Positions 20,144 to 28,008 of a stretch of 64,000 bases of DNA are shown in pieces; the stretch's first letter is position 1, and the number at the start of each line of letters is the position of its first letter. The DNA is from CAKUFA01 sp963618735. Lineage in GTDB: Bacteria; Bacillota; Clostridia; Christensenellales; Aristaeellaceae. The notes under the pieces are model-generated. The model was not told the origin of the DNA. It saw only the letters and a list, made by a program, of their open reading frames with translations, and did no database searches. Both the position numbers and the translations under genes were made by a program. The stretch lies in NCBI GenBank assembly GCA_963618735.1, contig CAVEUM010000005.1:1-64000 (forward strand). Reading direction: 5' to 3'.

Positions 20144-21016
20144 TTACATTTCTTCCAGCCGCATCAGGAGATCATTCAGATGCTCCAGTTCCTCGGCGGA
20201 GTAATAATTCAGCACAATGCGCCCCTTCTTGGCATTGCCCGTCAGGGTGGCACGGATGCCCATGGTTTCCCGAATGCGGCCTTCCAGCTCCGTCAGTTCG
20301 ACAGGCATCTGGTGAGGCTTGCGGGGATTCTTCTTGGTCGTGGGGGGCTCGGCATCCTTCATCAGGGCAGCGATTTCTTCCAGCTGACGAACAGAGTAGC
20401 CCTTTTCCACGGTTTCCTTTGCAAGGGCGGACTGGACTTCTGCCTTATCAAGTCCTGCCAGCACACGGGCATGGCCTGCGGACAGCTGACCTGCGGTGAT
20501 ACGATCCTGCACATCCTGCGGAAGGGACAAAAGGCGGAGCATATTGGCCACTGCGGGACGGCTCATGCTCAGCCGCTGTGCCACTGCTTCCTGGGTGTAG
20601 CCGCATTGACTCATCAGCGCACGGATACCCGCTGCTGCTTCGATCGGATTCAGGTCTTCACGCTGCATGTTTTCCAGCAGGGCAATCTCCTGCTGCTGGA
20701 TAATGTCCAGATCCCGCACAATGCAGGGCACGGTGTCCAGTCCTGCCATGCGGCTGGCGCGCCAGCGGCGCTCACCTGCCACAATGCGGTAGCGTCCGCC
20801 GTTTTGCGGCACCACAATAATCGGCTGCAGTACGCCCTGATCGCGGATGGACTGTGCCAGCTGTGCCAGGCTTTCCTCCGAGAAAGCACGGCGGGGCTGA
20901 TTTGTGTTGGGATCAATATCCCCGATGTTGATTTGCTGAAGTCCTGCCTCCAGGTCCTCATCCGACGGCAGCAGTACATCCAATCCGCGGCCCAGGCCGT
21001 GACTCTTCTTCGCCAT
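20144..21016 (-). CDS. parB: Chromosome-partition protein ParB (Spo0J)
   Basis: A 290-residue CTPase clamp that loads on parS and spreads. An N-terminal RGLDVLLP leader matches the ParA-activating peptide. The ParB/sulfiredoxin domain contains GERRWRA (about 81-87) and the ENMQREDLNPIE motif. A helix-turn-helix follows (about 135-190), then a C-terminal dimer domain. It lies 39 bp after parA and works with it in origin segregation. No canonical 16-bp parS palindrome was found in the window. The usual neighbours rsmG and rnpA are absent here. Confidence 0.95.
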   Translation of the reverse strand: MAKKSHGLGRGLDVLLPSDEDLEAGLQQINIGDIDPNTNQPRRAFSEESLAQLAQSIRDQGVLQPIIVVPQNGGRYRIVAGERRWRASRMAGLDTVPCIVRDLDIIQQQEIALLENMQREDLNPIEAAAGIRALMSQCGYTQEAVAQRLSMSRPAVANMLRLLSLPQDVQDRITAGQLSAGHARVLAGLDKAEVQSALAKETVEKGYSVRQLEEIAALMKDAEPPTTKKNPRKPHQMPVELTELEGRIRETMGIRATLTGNAKKGRIVLNYYSAEELEHLNDLLMRLEEM

Positions 21017-21055
21017 GATCTTTCCTCATTCCCATGCGTGTGATAGGGGGATTTC

Positions 21056-21829
21056 TTATGCCTTTACCTTGATGCCGTTGTTTTTCAGGAATTCCTCCGC
21101 CAGTGCCCTGTAGGCCAGGGCGCCGGCAGAACGGGGGTCATACAGATGGATGGGCTCGCCATGGGACGGTGCTTCTCCCAGACGAACGCTGCGGGGGATG
21201 GTCGTAGCGTACACCTTTTTCCTGAAATGCTTCTTCACCTGATCCACCACCTGCAATCCCAGGTTCGTCCGACCATCCAGCATCGTCAGCAGAATGCCTT
21301 CAATATCGATGGCCGGGTTAATGGTCTTTTTCACACGGCTGACCGTGTTCATCAGGCTCGTAACGCCTTCCAGCGCATAGTATTCGCACTGAATGGGAAT
21401 CAGCACGCGGTCGCTGGCTGCCATGGCATTGAGCGTCAGCAGACTCAGGGACGGCGGGCAGTCAATGAAGATGAAATCATAATCCCGCTGAACCTGTGCC
21501 AGTTCAGACTTCAACCGATATTCCCGCTGAGGAACATCCACCAGCTCCAATTCTGCGCCGGCCAGACGGATATCCACAGGTGCCAGGGACAGTCCCTCCA
21601 CCTGCGTAGGCAGAATGCAATCCTTCAGGGACGACCGTCCCAGCAATGCCTCATAAACGCAGTTTTCTCCTGCCTGCAATCCAAGACCGCTGGTGGTATT
21701 GCCCTGAGGATCCAGATCCACCACCAGCACCTTTTGACCCATGACTGCAAGATATGCTGTCAGATTGACGGCGGTCGTGGTCTTTCCCACACCGCCCTTT
21801 TGATTGGTAATCGCGATTACTTTCGCCAT
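21056..21829 (-). CDS. parA: Chromosome-partition ATPase ParA (Soj)
   Basis: A 257-residue deviant Walker ATPase. KGGVGKTTT near residues 11-19 carries the signature lysine, DLDPQGN is near 40, and a switch region FIDCPPS is near 115. Length and lack of an N-terminal HTH mark the small chromosomal Soj type. The ATG at 21829 (MAKVIAIT) is chosen over a longer frame because GAGGG lies just ahead. It is co-transcribed with parB and drives segregation through cycles of DNA binding stimulated by ParB. Confidence 0.95.
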   Translation of the reverse strand: MAKVIAITNQKGGVGKTTTAVNLTAYLAVMGQKVLVVDLDPQGNTTSGLGLQAGENCVYEALLGRSSLKDCILPTQVEGLSLAPVDIRLAGAELELVDVPQREYRLKSELAQVQRDYDFIFIDCPPSLSLLTLNAMAASDRVLIPIQCEYYALEGVTSLMNTVSRVKKTINPAIDIEGILLTMLDGRTNLGLQVVDQVKKHFRKKVYATTIPRSVRLGEAPSHGEPIHLYDPRSAGALAYRALAEEFLKNNGIKVKA

Positions 21830-22019
21830 ATTGCCCTCACTTCCAGGGTCTGAACGCTGCATAGCGCAGCGGAAATCAACATCCGTTCACCCCAAAGCGG
21901 AATTTTTTCGTCGCCGAAAAGACGCACTAAGGGTGCTCCTATCATTATACCGATTTTCCACAGGATTGTAAAGCTACAATCATAGGAAGAGTAATAATTT
22001 GCACCCGCCGCACGAAGGA

Positions 22020-22048
22020 TTGCGATTCCCTCAAAAATGTGCTACACT
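22020..22048 (+). promoter_or_regulatory. Promoter of the guanine deaminase gene
   Basis: TTGCGA and TACACT are 17 bp apart and end 37 bp before the ATG. The remaining ~190 bp toward parA show no riboswitch-like structure that I recognise. Confidence 0.55.
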
Positions 22049-22085
22049 AACTCGATATCCCTGACAAACTTGCGAGGTGAAAAGA

Positions 22086-23351
22086 ATGCTCACCATTTTG
22101 AAAGGCAATATTATTTCCGCCCCCGCCATGGGGCAGCTGGACGTCACCCCCCATGGCTATCTGGTGGCAGAGGACGGCATCATTGACGGCGTTTATGCCA
22201 CGCTTCCCGAAAAATACGCAGGTGCTCCCGTAGAGGATTGCGGAGAGGATCTGATTCTGCAATCCTTTGCTGACCTGCATCTGCACGCACCTCAGTATCC
22301 TATGCTGGGCATGGGCATGGATCTTCCCCTGCTGGACTGGCTGACGACTTACACCTATCCCAACGAGAGCCGCTTTGCGGACACGGATTACGCAAGGGAC
22401 GTGTACCACCGTTTGGCAAAGGAGCTGGTGGAAAACGGCACCACCCGTGTCAGCATGTTCTCTTCTTTCCACACGGACGCAACGCTTGTCCTGATGGACG
22501 AGTTGGAAAAGGCCGGCATCACGGGCTATGTGGGCAAGGTCGGCATGGATCGCAACGGCATTCCCGGCATGATGGAAAGCAGCACAGACGATGCCATCCG
22601 TGAGTTTGACCGCTGGCTGGAAAACTGTCATTTTGAGCATATTAAGCCCATTGTGACCCCTCGTTTCACACCTTCCTGCACCAATGAACTGATGGCGCAT
22701 ATGGGGAAGGCTGCCACGGAGATGAAGCTTCCCGTGCAGTCCCATCTGTCAGAAAACAAGGCGGAAATCGCCTGGGTGCGGGAGCTCCATCCCGACTGCG
22801 AGCAGTACTGGCAGACCTACGATAAATACGGATTGTGGAATGAGCGCACCATCATGGCGCACTGCGTCTGGTCGGATGAAAAGGAGCGGCAGGCGATCCG
22901 TGACGCCGGCGTGACGGTCATCCACTGCCCCGATTCCAATCAGAATGTTTCCTCTGGTTTTGCTCCTGTCCGTCTGATGCTGAATGAGGGCACCAAGGTT
23001 GCCCTGGGCAGTGACATTGCCGGCGGCGACCATCTGTGCATGTTTGATGTCATCACCGCCGCCATCCGTTCTTCCAAGGCAAAGGGCATGATTGACGACT
23101 GGAAAACGCCCTTCCTTACCGTCAAGGAAGGATGGTATCTCGGCACCTCCGCCGGTTCCGCCTTCTTCGGCGAGCAGCCCGGATTTGCCAAGGGCAATCC
23201 CCTGCACGCTTTGGTGCTCCGTGATGACACCCTGCTGGATCCCCGAAAAATGTCCACGGAGGATCGTTTGGAACGTGCGGTCTATCGCCGTCAAAAGGGT
23301 GCCCTGCGTGCCGTGTGGTCCGCCGGCAGAAAGATTTATTCTGCAGAATAA
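22086..23351 (+). CDS. guaD: Guanine deaminase (amidohydrolase)
   Basis: A 421-residue amidohydrolase that converts guanine to xanthine and ammonia in purine salvage or breakdown. Zinc ligands of the family are present: HLHAP near 65, SHLSE, AHCVWSDEE and GSDIAGG. The segment LLDWLTTYTYPNE after the HxH motif is typical of guanine deaminases rather than of chlorohydrolases. The ATG at 22086 is chosen with AGGTGA 6 bases ahead; an in-frame GTG three codons earlier overlaps that site. It is followed 67 bp later by the methionine synthase gene. Confidence 0.87.
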   Translation: MLTILKGNIISAPAMGQLDVTPHGYLVAEDGIIDGVYATLPEKYAGAPVEDCGEDLILQSFADLHLHAPQYPMLGMGMDLPLLDWLTTYTYPNESRFADTDYARDVYHRLAKELVENGTTRVSMFSSFHTDATLVLMDELEKAGITGYVGKVGMDRNGIPGMMESSTDDAIREFDRWLENCHFEHIKPIVTPRFTPSCTNELMAHMGKAATEMKLPVQSHLSENKAEIAWVRELHPDCEQYWQTYDKYGLWNERTIMAHCVWSDEKERQAIRDAGVTVIHCPDSNQNVSSGFAPVRLMLNEGTKVALGSDIAGGDHLCMFDVITAAIRSSKAKGMIDDWKTPFLTVKEGWYLGTSAGSAFFGEQPGFAKGNPLHALVLRDDTLLDPRKMSTEDRLERAVYRRQKGALRAVWSAGRKIYSAE

Positions 23352-23356
23352 TCATG

Positions 23357-23384
23357 GCCCTGCTCTGTACATGCGGAGCAGGGC
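23357..23384. terminator. Hairpin between guaD and the methionine synthase gene
   Basis: GCCCTGCTC pairs exactly with GAGCAGGGC around a 10-base loop. It lacks a clean T tract and ends only ~17 bp before the next RBS, so it may be a partial terminator. Confidence 0.45.
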
Positions 23385-23418
23385 ATGTGTTTAGGTATGT
23401 GCAAGGGAGGTGTTTCCT

Positions 23419-25767
23419 ATGCCGGAGAAGCTCGGCAGGCAATTGATTTTTCTTGATGGTGCCATGGGGACGCAGCTGCAAGCCATGGGGCTGGGTGCAT
23501 CTCCCAGTGAAAGCTGGAATTTGCTCCACCCAGACCGTGTGCTGGCCGTGCACCGATCCTATCTGGCGCTTGGATGCGATGCCATTACTGCCAACACCTT
23601 TGGTGCAAACCGCATCAAATGCGGCAATGATGTCCGCCCTGTGCTCATCAGCGGATTGAAAATTGCGCGGAAAGCCTGCGACGAGGCAGGGCACGGCGCT
23701 GTTCTGCTTGACATCGGCCCCACAGGCAGTCTGCTGCAGCCCATGGGAGACCTATCGCTGGAAGACGCCATTGCCGCGTTCCGTGAAATGGCTGAAGTCG
23801 GCGAGACCTTCGGCGCGGATGCTGCCTTCATCGAAACCATGAACGACCCGGCAGAAATGAAGGCCGCTGTCATCGGCGTGAAGGAAGGAAGTCACCTGCC
23901 CATTTTAGCATCCATGACCTGCGATCAAAACGGCCGTCTGCTGACTGGCGGCTCTATTGAAGCCATGGCCGTTATGCTGGACAGCATGGGCGTTACGGCG
24001 CTTGGACTTAATTGCGGCCTGGGTGCTGAGGCGCTTCTGCCCCTGATTCATCGCCTGCGCAAGGTCACTGACAAACCCCTGCTGGTAAAGCCTAACGCAG
24101 GCATTCCTGCCATGGTGAACGGATGCACCGTCTACCCCGATGACCCTGCCACCTTTGCCGCCTCCATGGCCGCACTGGCAGACGCGGGAGCCTGGCTCCT
24201 TGGCGGATGCTGCGGCACAACCCCTGATCATCTCCGTGCCATGATGGCGCAATGCTCCGGCAAATCCCCCGTCAAGCTGCCCGAAGTGCGCGGCAAGTGG
24301 ATTGCCTCCGCGGTTGCGGCGGTAGACCGCTCCCAGATGCCCCTGCTCATTGGCGAAAGAATCAATCCCTCCGGCAAAAAGGACATGCAGGATGCCCTGC
24401 GGCAGGGGGATGACCATCTCATCCGCATGGAGGCCATTCATCAGCAGGAGCATGGCGCCATGGTGCTGGACATCAATGTAGGCATGCCCGAAATTGACGA
24501 GCCGTGCTGGATGCGCCGTGCTGTCGAGGCCGTGCAAGCTGTCAGCACCCTTCCCCTGCAGCTGGATTCCGCCAATCCTGATGCACTGGAGCAAGGTCTT
24601 CGCACCGCTGTTGGCAAACCCATGGTGAACTCTGTCAGCGGCCGAAAGGATCAGCTGGACGTGATTCTTCCCATGGTCAGGAAATACGGCGGATGTCTGG
24701 TGGGATTGCTGATGGATGAAAGCGGCATTCCCGCCACCGTTGATGGACGCATGGCTATTGCACGTCGGATTCTTTCTGCCTGTGACGCAGCAGGCATTTC
24801 TCATCGGGATCTTGTGCTGGACCCGCTTGTTATGGCCGTTTCTGCCGACCCGACTGCTGCGGAAACCGCGCTGGAGGTCACCCGTAGGATTCATCAGGAG
24901 CTGGACGTGGATGTGATGCTTGGCATCAGCAACATCAGCTACGGTTTGCCCGCACGGCCGCACATGAACGCTGCTTTCCTGACCTCTGCCATGCTCTGCG
25001 GCGCGGATGCCATGATTGCCAATGTGCTTCTGCCTGAAATACAGGACGCTTATCATTGCGGCCTGACGCTTTCCGGCCGTGATGCAGGCTGCAGGCGATA
25101 CGTGGATCACTTTTCCGGGCGTGTTTCTCCCCTTCTGGAAAGTGAAATGACGCTGGAATCAGCCGTTCTCCACGGGCTTTCCGAAGAGGCGAAGCGTCAG
25201 GCCATTCAGTGCCTTGACCGTCATGAAGCACCGCTGGCCGTCACGGAAACACGATTGGTTCCCGCCCTGAATCAGGTAGGCAAGGCCTACGAGGATGGCA
25301 CCATGTTTCTTCCCCAGCTGATGCAGTCTGCCGAGGCGGCGCAAGCAGCCTTTGCTGTGCTGGAGCATCACCTGCAGGCGTGCGGAGAAACACGGGCCTG
25401 CCGCGGCACGGTCGCACTGGCCACCGTGCAGGGTGACGTGCACGACATCGGCAAAAACATCGTGCGCGTCCTGCTTTCCTCCTATGGCTTTCATGTGCTG
25501 GATTTGGGACGGAACGTTTCCCCGGAAGCTGTTCTGGCCGCTGTGAAAGCGAACCATCTGCGTTTGGTCGGGCTGTCAGCCCTGATGACCACCACCGTTC
25601 CTGCCATGGCGAAAACCGTGGCGCTGCTGCACAAGGAAGCCCCCGAATGCCGCGTTGCCGTGGGCGGTGCCGTGCTGACACAATCCATGGCCGATGCCAT
25701 GGGCGCAGATGCCTTTGTCCCCGATGCCATGGCTACCGTGCGCTACGCCATGGAAGTGATGGGGTAA
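23419..25767 (+). CDS. metH: Cobalamin-dependent methionine synthase, short form
   Basis: A 782-residue enzyme moving a methyl group from methyltetrahydrofolate through cobalamin to homocysteine. In order: homocysteine S-methyltransferase domain (about 1-290, zinc ligands in NCG and GGCCGT), pterin-binding domain (about 300-560, starting IGERINPSGKK), cobalamin cap and cobalamin-binding domain (about 570-780, with DVHDIGKN supplying the base-off His). The C-terminal SAM reactivation domain of E. coli MetH is absent, as in many anaerobes. The ATG at 23419 follows AAGGGAGG. No metF or activation-domain gene is adjacent. Confidence 0.93.
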   Translation: MPEKLGRQLIFLDGAMGTQLQAMGLGASPSESWNLLHPDRVLAVHRSYLALGCDAITANTFGANRIKCGNDVRPVLISGLKIARKACDEAGHGAVLLDIGPTGSLLQPMGDLSLEDAIAAFREMAEVGETFGADAAFIETMNDPAEMKAAVIGVKEGSHLPILASMTCDQNGRLLTGGSIEAMAVMLDSMGVTALGLNCGLGAEALLPLIHRLRKVTDKPLLVKPNAGIPAMVNGCTVYPDDPATFAASMAALADAGAWLLGGCCGTTPDHLRAMMAQCSGKSPVKLPEVRGKWIASAVAAVDRSQMPLLIGERINPSGKKDMQDALRQGDDHLIRMEAIHQQEHGAMVLDINVGMPEIDEPCWMRRAVEAVQAVSTLPLQLDSANPDALEQGLRTAVGKPMVNSVSGRKDQLDVILPMVRKYGGCLVGLLMDESGIPATVDGRMAIARRILSACDAAGISHRDLVLDPLVMAVSADPTAAETALEVTRRIHQELDVDVMLGISNISYGLPARPHMNAAFLTSAMLCGADAMIANVLLPEIQDAYHCGLTLSGRDAGCRRYVDHFSGRVSPLLESEMTLESAVLHGLSEEAKRQAIQCLDRHEAPLAVTETRLVPALNQVGKAYEDGTMFLPQLMQSAEAAQAAFAVLEHHLQACGETRACRGTVALATVQGDVHDIGKNIVRVLLSSYGFHVLDLGRNVSPEAVLAAVKANHLRLVGLSALMTTTVPAMAKTVALLHKEAPECRVAVGGAVLTQSMADAMGADAFVPDAMATVRYAMEVMG

Positions 25768-25783
25768 ATCCCGATACCATAAA

Positions 25784-25820
25784 AAGACCGCAAGAGTCTC
25801 GCTCCTGCGGCCTTTTCTTT
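25784..25820 (+). terminator. Terminator after metH
   Basis: AAGACCGCA pairs with TGCGGCCTT (one mismatch) and is followed by TTTTCTTT. On the minus strand the same stem also runs into a T-rich stretch, so it may serve the convergent gene as well. Confidence 0.8.
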
Positions 25821-25841
25821 ACCCCTTCACAATCATCAGCA

Positions 25842-25991
25842 TCACCATAACCACCAGCGGCACTCATGATGCCGCAGATTTTCTGTGACTCTTTGTCTCT
25901 TTTCCTTCACCAGGTAGTACAGGCCGAAGCCCGGCACCAATGCACCCACGAGAGCACCCGAAATGGACGTCAGCGTGTCTTCTTTCCCCAT
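25842..25991 (-). CDS. Possible small membrane protein overlapping the metal ATPase end
   Basis: A 49-codon frame starts with ATG inside the last codons of the ATPase gene, in another frame. It encodes a Gly-rich hydrophobic helix near residues 9-28 followed by a basic segment. The frame ends at a stop in a region where a neighbouring frame continues as a second hydrophobic stretch (VPLVVMVMLMIVKG) up to a TAA just before the terminator. This could be a real coupled small protein, a two-helix protein broken by a frameshift, or chance. I see no separate strong RBS and recognise no family. Confidence 0.3.
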   Translation of the reverse strand: MGKEDTLTSISGALVGALVPGFGLYYLVKEKRQRVTENLRHHECRWWLW

Positions 25992-27856
25992 TTCAGCAGC
26001 AATGCAGAATTGATGATGACCAGCACTGAGCCGGCATTATGCACCAGCGCGCCAACCACAGGATCCAGCGTGCCGATGATGGCCAGCACGATCGCCAGAA
26101 AGTTCAGCATCATCGAGAAGGTCATGTTCATCTTGATGGTGGTCATCATCCGTTGAGAAAGAGCAATCAGGTGAGGCAGTTCCTTCACCTCATCATCTAC
26201 CAGGGCAATATCCGCGGCGTCCACTGCAATATCGCTGCCTGCGCCGCCCATGGCAATGCCTACATCAGCCGCCTTCAGTGCAGGCGCATCGTTCACGCCG
26301 TCGCCAATCATGCAGACATTTTCCTGCCTCTGCTGATAGGCGCGGATGTGGTTCAATTTGTCCTCAGGCAGACAGCCGGCATGCACCTCGGTCATATGCA
26401 ATTGCTTTGCCATGGCGTCTGCCGCCTCTTGATGATCCCCTGTCAGCAGAACAGGACGCACATTCAGCGCCTTTAGCCGATCAATCATGTCGGCACTTTC
26501 TGCCCGCAGGGTATCAGACAAGGCAATGCATCCTGCAGCCTTCCCGTCCAGGGCGGTGAAAATCACCGTGCAGCCTTCGCTTAAGCGCTGTTTTGCTTCC
26601 CTGACGACCGTTTCCGGGATGGTGATGCCATTTTCCTGCATCATAGCTTCGTTACCCGCCATCACTTGACGATCCTTCACCCGTGCGATGACGCCCCGTC
26701 CAGGGAGCATGCAGAAGTCCGTTGCGGTTTCCGTGCAATCTCCCAGCTCCTGACGGCAGGAGCGGACAATCGCCTTGCCAAGAGGATGCTCGGACAAACG
26801 TTCCGCCGCGGCGCACAGGCGGTAAAGCTCCTCATCGGATACATCAGGCAAAGCGCTGTACACCTTGGTTACCCTCGGCGTACCATAGGTCAGGGTACCC
26901 GTTTTGTCAAAGGTGATGCACTTGACCTTAGCCAGCCGCTCCAGCGCGTCACCCTCACGGACGAGGAAGCCATGCTTCGTGGCATTGCCAATGGCCGCCA
27001 TAATGGCCGTAGGCGTCGCCAGAACCAAAGCGCAGGGACAGAAGACAACGAGGATCGTTACCGCGCGGATGATTTGCCCTGTAATCAGCCACGTGAGCGC
27101 TGCAGCTGTTAAAGCGATGACTACCATCCATGTAGCCCAGCGATCCGCAAGACCCACAATTTTTGCCTTGCCGGCATCCGCGGACTGCACCAGGCGAATC
27201 ATCCGCCGAATGGAGCTGTCCTCCCCCACGCGGGTTGCCTTCATCTCGAAGGCACCGAACTGGTTCACCGTGCCAGAGGACACATCGTCCCCTACCGTTT
27301 TATCCACAGGAAGGGATTCGCCGGTCATGACCGCCTGATTCACGGACGTCTGCCCCTTGGTGATCACGCCGTCCACAGGAATCGTTTCACCAGGGAGAAC
27401 CCGCAGCATATCATTCAGCTGCACCTTCTCTGCAGGAAGGATTTCCTCCTTGCCGTCACGCAGGACGCGGGCTGTCTGAGGCGTTAGCTTCACCAGACGC
27501 TCAATGCCTGCACGGGCGCGCGCCACCGTCAATTCCTCCAGCAATCCGCCCAGCTGCATGATGAACGCCACCTCGCCCGCGGCAAAGTCCTCACCAATGC
27601 ACACGGAAGCAATCAGCGCCAGAGACACCAGCACGTCTGCCTTGATGTCAAAGCTGGTGACCAGTCCGATGAAGGCATCCATCAAAATCGGAATACCGCA
27701 AAGGATAATCGCCACCCATGCCGCGTCAAAGGGAAGCGCAAAGGGTTTTGTCATGCTGATAATCAGCGAAATGCCCGCCAGCACCAGCAGGACAATATCT
27801 TTTTTCGTCCCGCCCAGGGACATGAAATGCTCCACCTTGTCGGTGAACTTCTTCAT
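25970..27856 (-). CDS. Heavy-metal P1B-type ATPase without N-terminal metal-binding domain
   Basis: A 628-residue membrane pump for soft metal ions. The M6 motif is CPC (Cys273, Cys275), the phosphorylated aspartate is about 317 in DKTGT, SEHPLGK follows, and GDGVNDAPAL is the hinge. There is no N-terminal HMA domain. The last helix reads HNAGSVLVIINS, not the MxxSS of Cu+ pumps, which points to Cd/Zn/Co-type transport by family rules. Yet its promoter carries two CsoR-like operators, like the csoR-copA operon. The ATG at 27856 (MKKFTDK) is chosen because GAGGAGG lies 9 bases ahead. The substrate remains open. Confidence 0.85.
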   Translation of the reverse strand: MKKFTDKVEHFMSLGGTKKDIVLLVLAGISLIISMTKPFALPFDAAWVAIILCGIPILMDAFIGLVTSFDIKADVLVSLALIASVCIGEDFAAGEVAFIMQLGGLLEELTVARARAGIERLVKLTPQTARVLRDGKEEILPAEKVQLNDMLRVLPGETIPVDGVITKGQTSVNQAVMTGESLPVDKTVGDDVSSGTVNQFGAFEMKATRVGEDSSIRRMIRLVQSADAGKAKIVGLADRWATWMVVIALTAAALTWLITGQIIRAVTILVVFCPCALVLATPTAIMAAIGNATKHGFLVREGDALERLAKVKCITFDKTGTLTYGTPRVTKVYSALPDVSDEELYRLCAAAERLSEHPLGKAIVRSCRQELGDCTETATDFCMLPGRGVIARVKDRQVMAGNEAMMQENGITIPETVVREAKQRLSEGCTVIFTALDGKAAGCIALSDTLRAESADMIDRLKALNVRPVLLTGDHQEAADAMAKQLHMTEVHAGCLPEDKLNHIRAYQQRQENVCMIGDGVNDAPALKAADVGIAMGGAGSDIAVDAADIALVDDEVKELPHLIALSQRMMTTIKMNMTFSMMLNFLAIVLAIIGTLDPVVGALVHNAGSVLVIINSALLLKWGKKTR

Positions 27857-27871
27857 CAGCAAGCCTCCTCG

Positions 27872-27887
27872 ATACCCATAGGGGTAT
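27872..27887 (-). promoter_or_regulatory. CsoR-like operator, proximal copy
   Basis: ATACCCATAGGGGTAT lies between the -10 box and the ribosome binding site of the ATPase gene. The same 14-base core recurs 34 bp upstream at 27907-27920. Confidence 0.7.
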
Positions 27888-27902
27888 ATGTGATGTGCCT
27901 TC

Positions 27903-27932
27903 ATTCTACCCATAGGGGTATATGTTTGTCAA
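27903..27932 (-). promoter_or_regulatory. ATPase promoter with embedded CsoR-like operator
   Basis: On the minus strand TTGACA and TAGAAT are 18 bp apart. The pseudo-palindrome TACCCCTATGGGTA occupies the 3' part of the spacer and touches the -10 box (27907-27920 on the plus strand). A repressor bound here would block RNA polymerase. Layout and half-sites match the csoR-copA promoter at 56074. Confidence 0.8.
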
Positions 27933-27954
27933 GAACTTTTTCTATCAGACGCAC

Positions 27955-27992
27955 AAAAAACGCCCTCTGCAGAGCGAATCATGCAGAGGGCG
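27955..27992 (-). terminator. Terminator after the two-FMN reductase gene
   Basis: CGCCCTCTGCA pairs perfectly with TGCAGAGGGCG around a 9-base loop and is followed by TTTTTT on the minus strand, close to the stop at 28009. Confidence 0.92.
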
Positions 27993-28008
27993 CGGAAAGC
28001 ACCAGGAA

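Noticed and set aside
21830..22085. A parS site near parAB
   Set aside because: No 16-bp palindrome close to TGTTTCACGTGAAACA was found in this gap or elsewhere in the window by eye.
23352..23418. A SAM or cobalamin riboswitch before metH
   Set aside because: The gap is only 67 bp and holds a single simple hairpin, too small for either riboswitch class.
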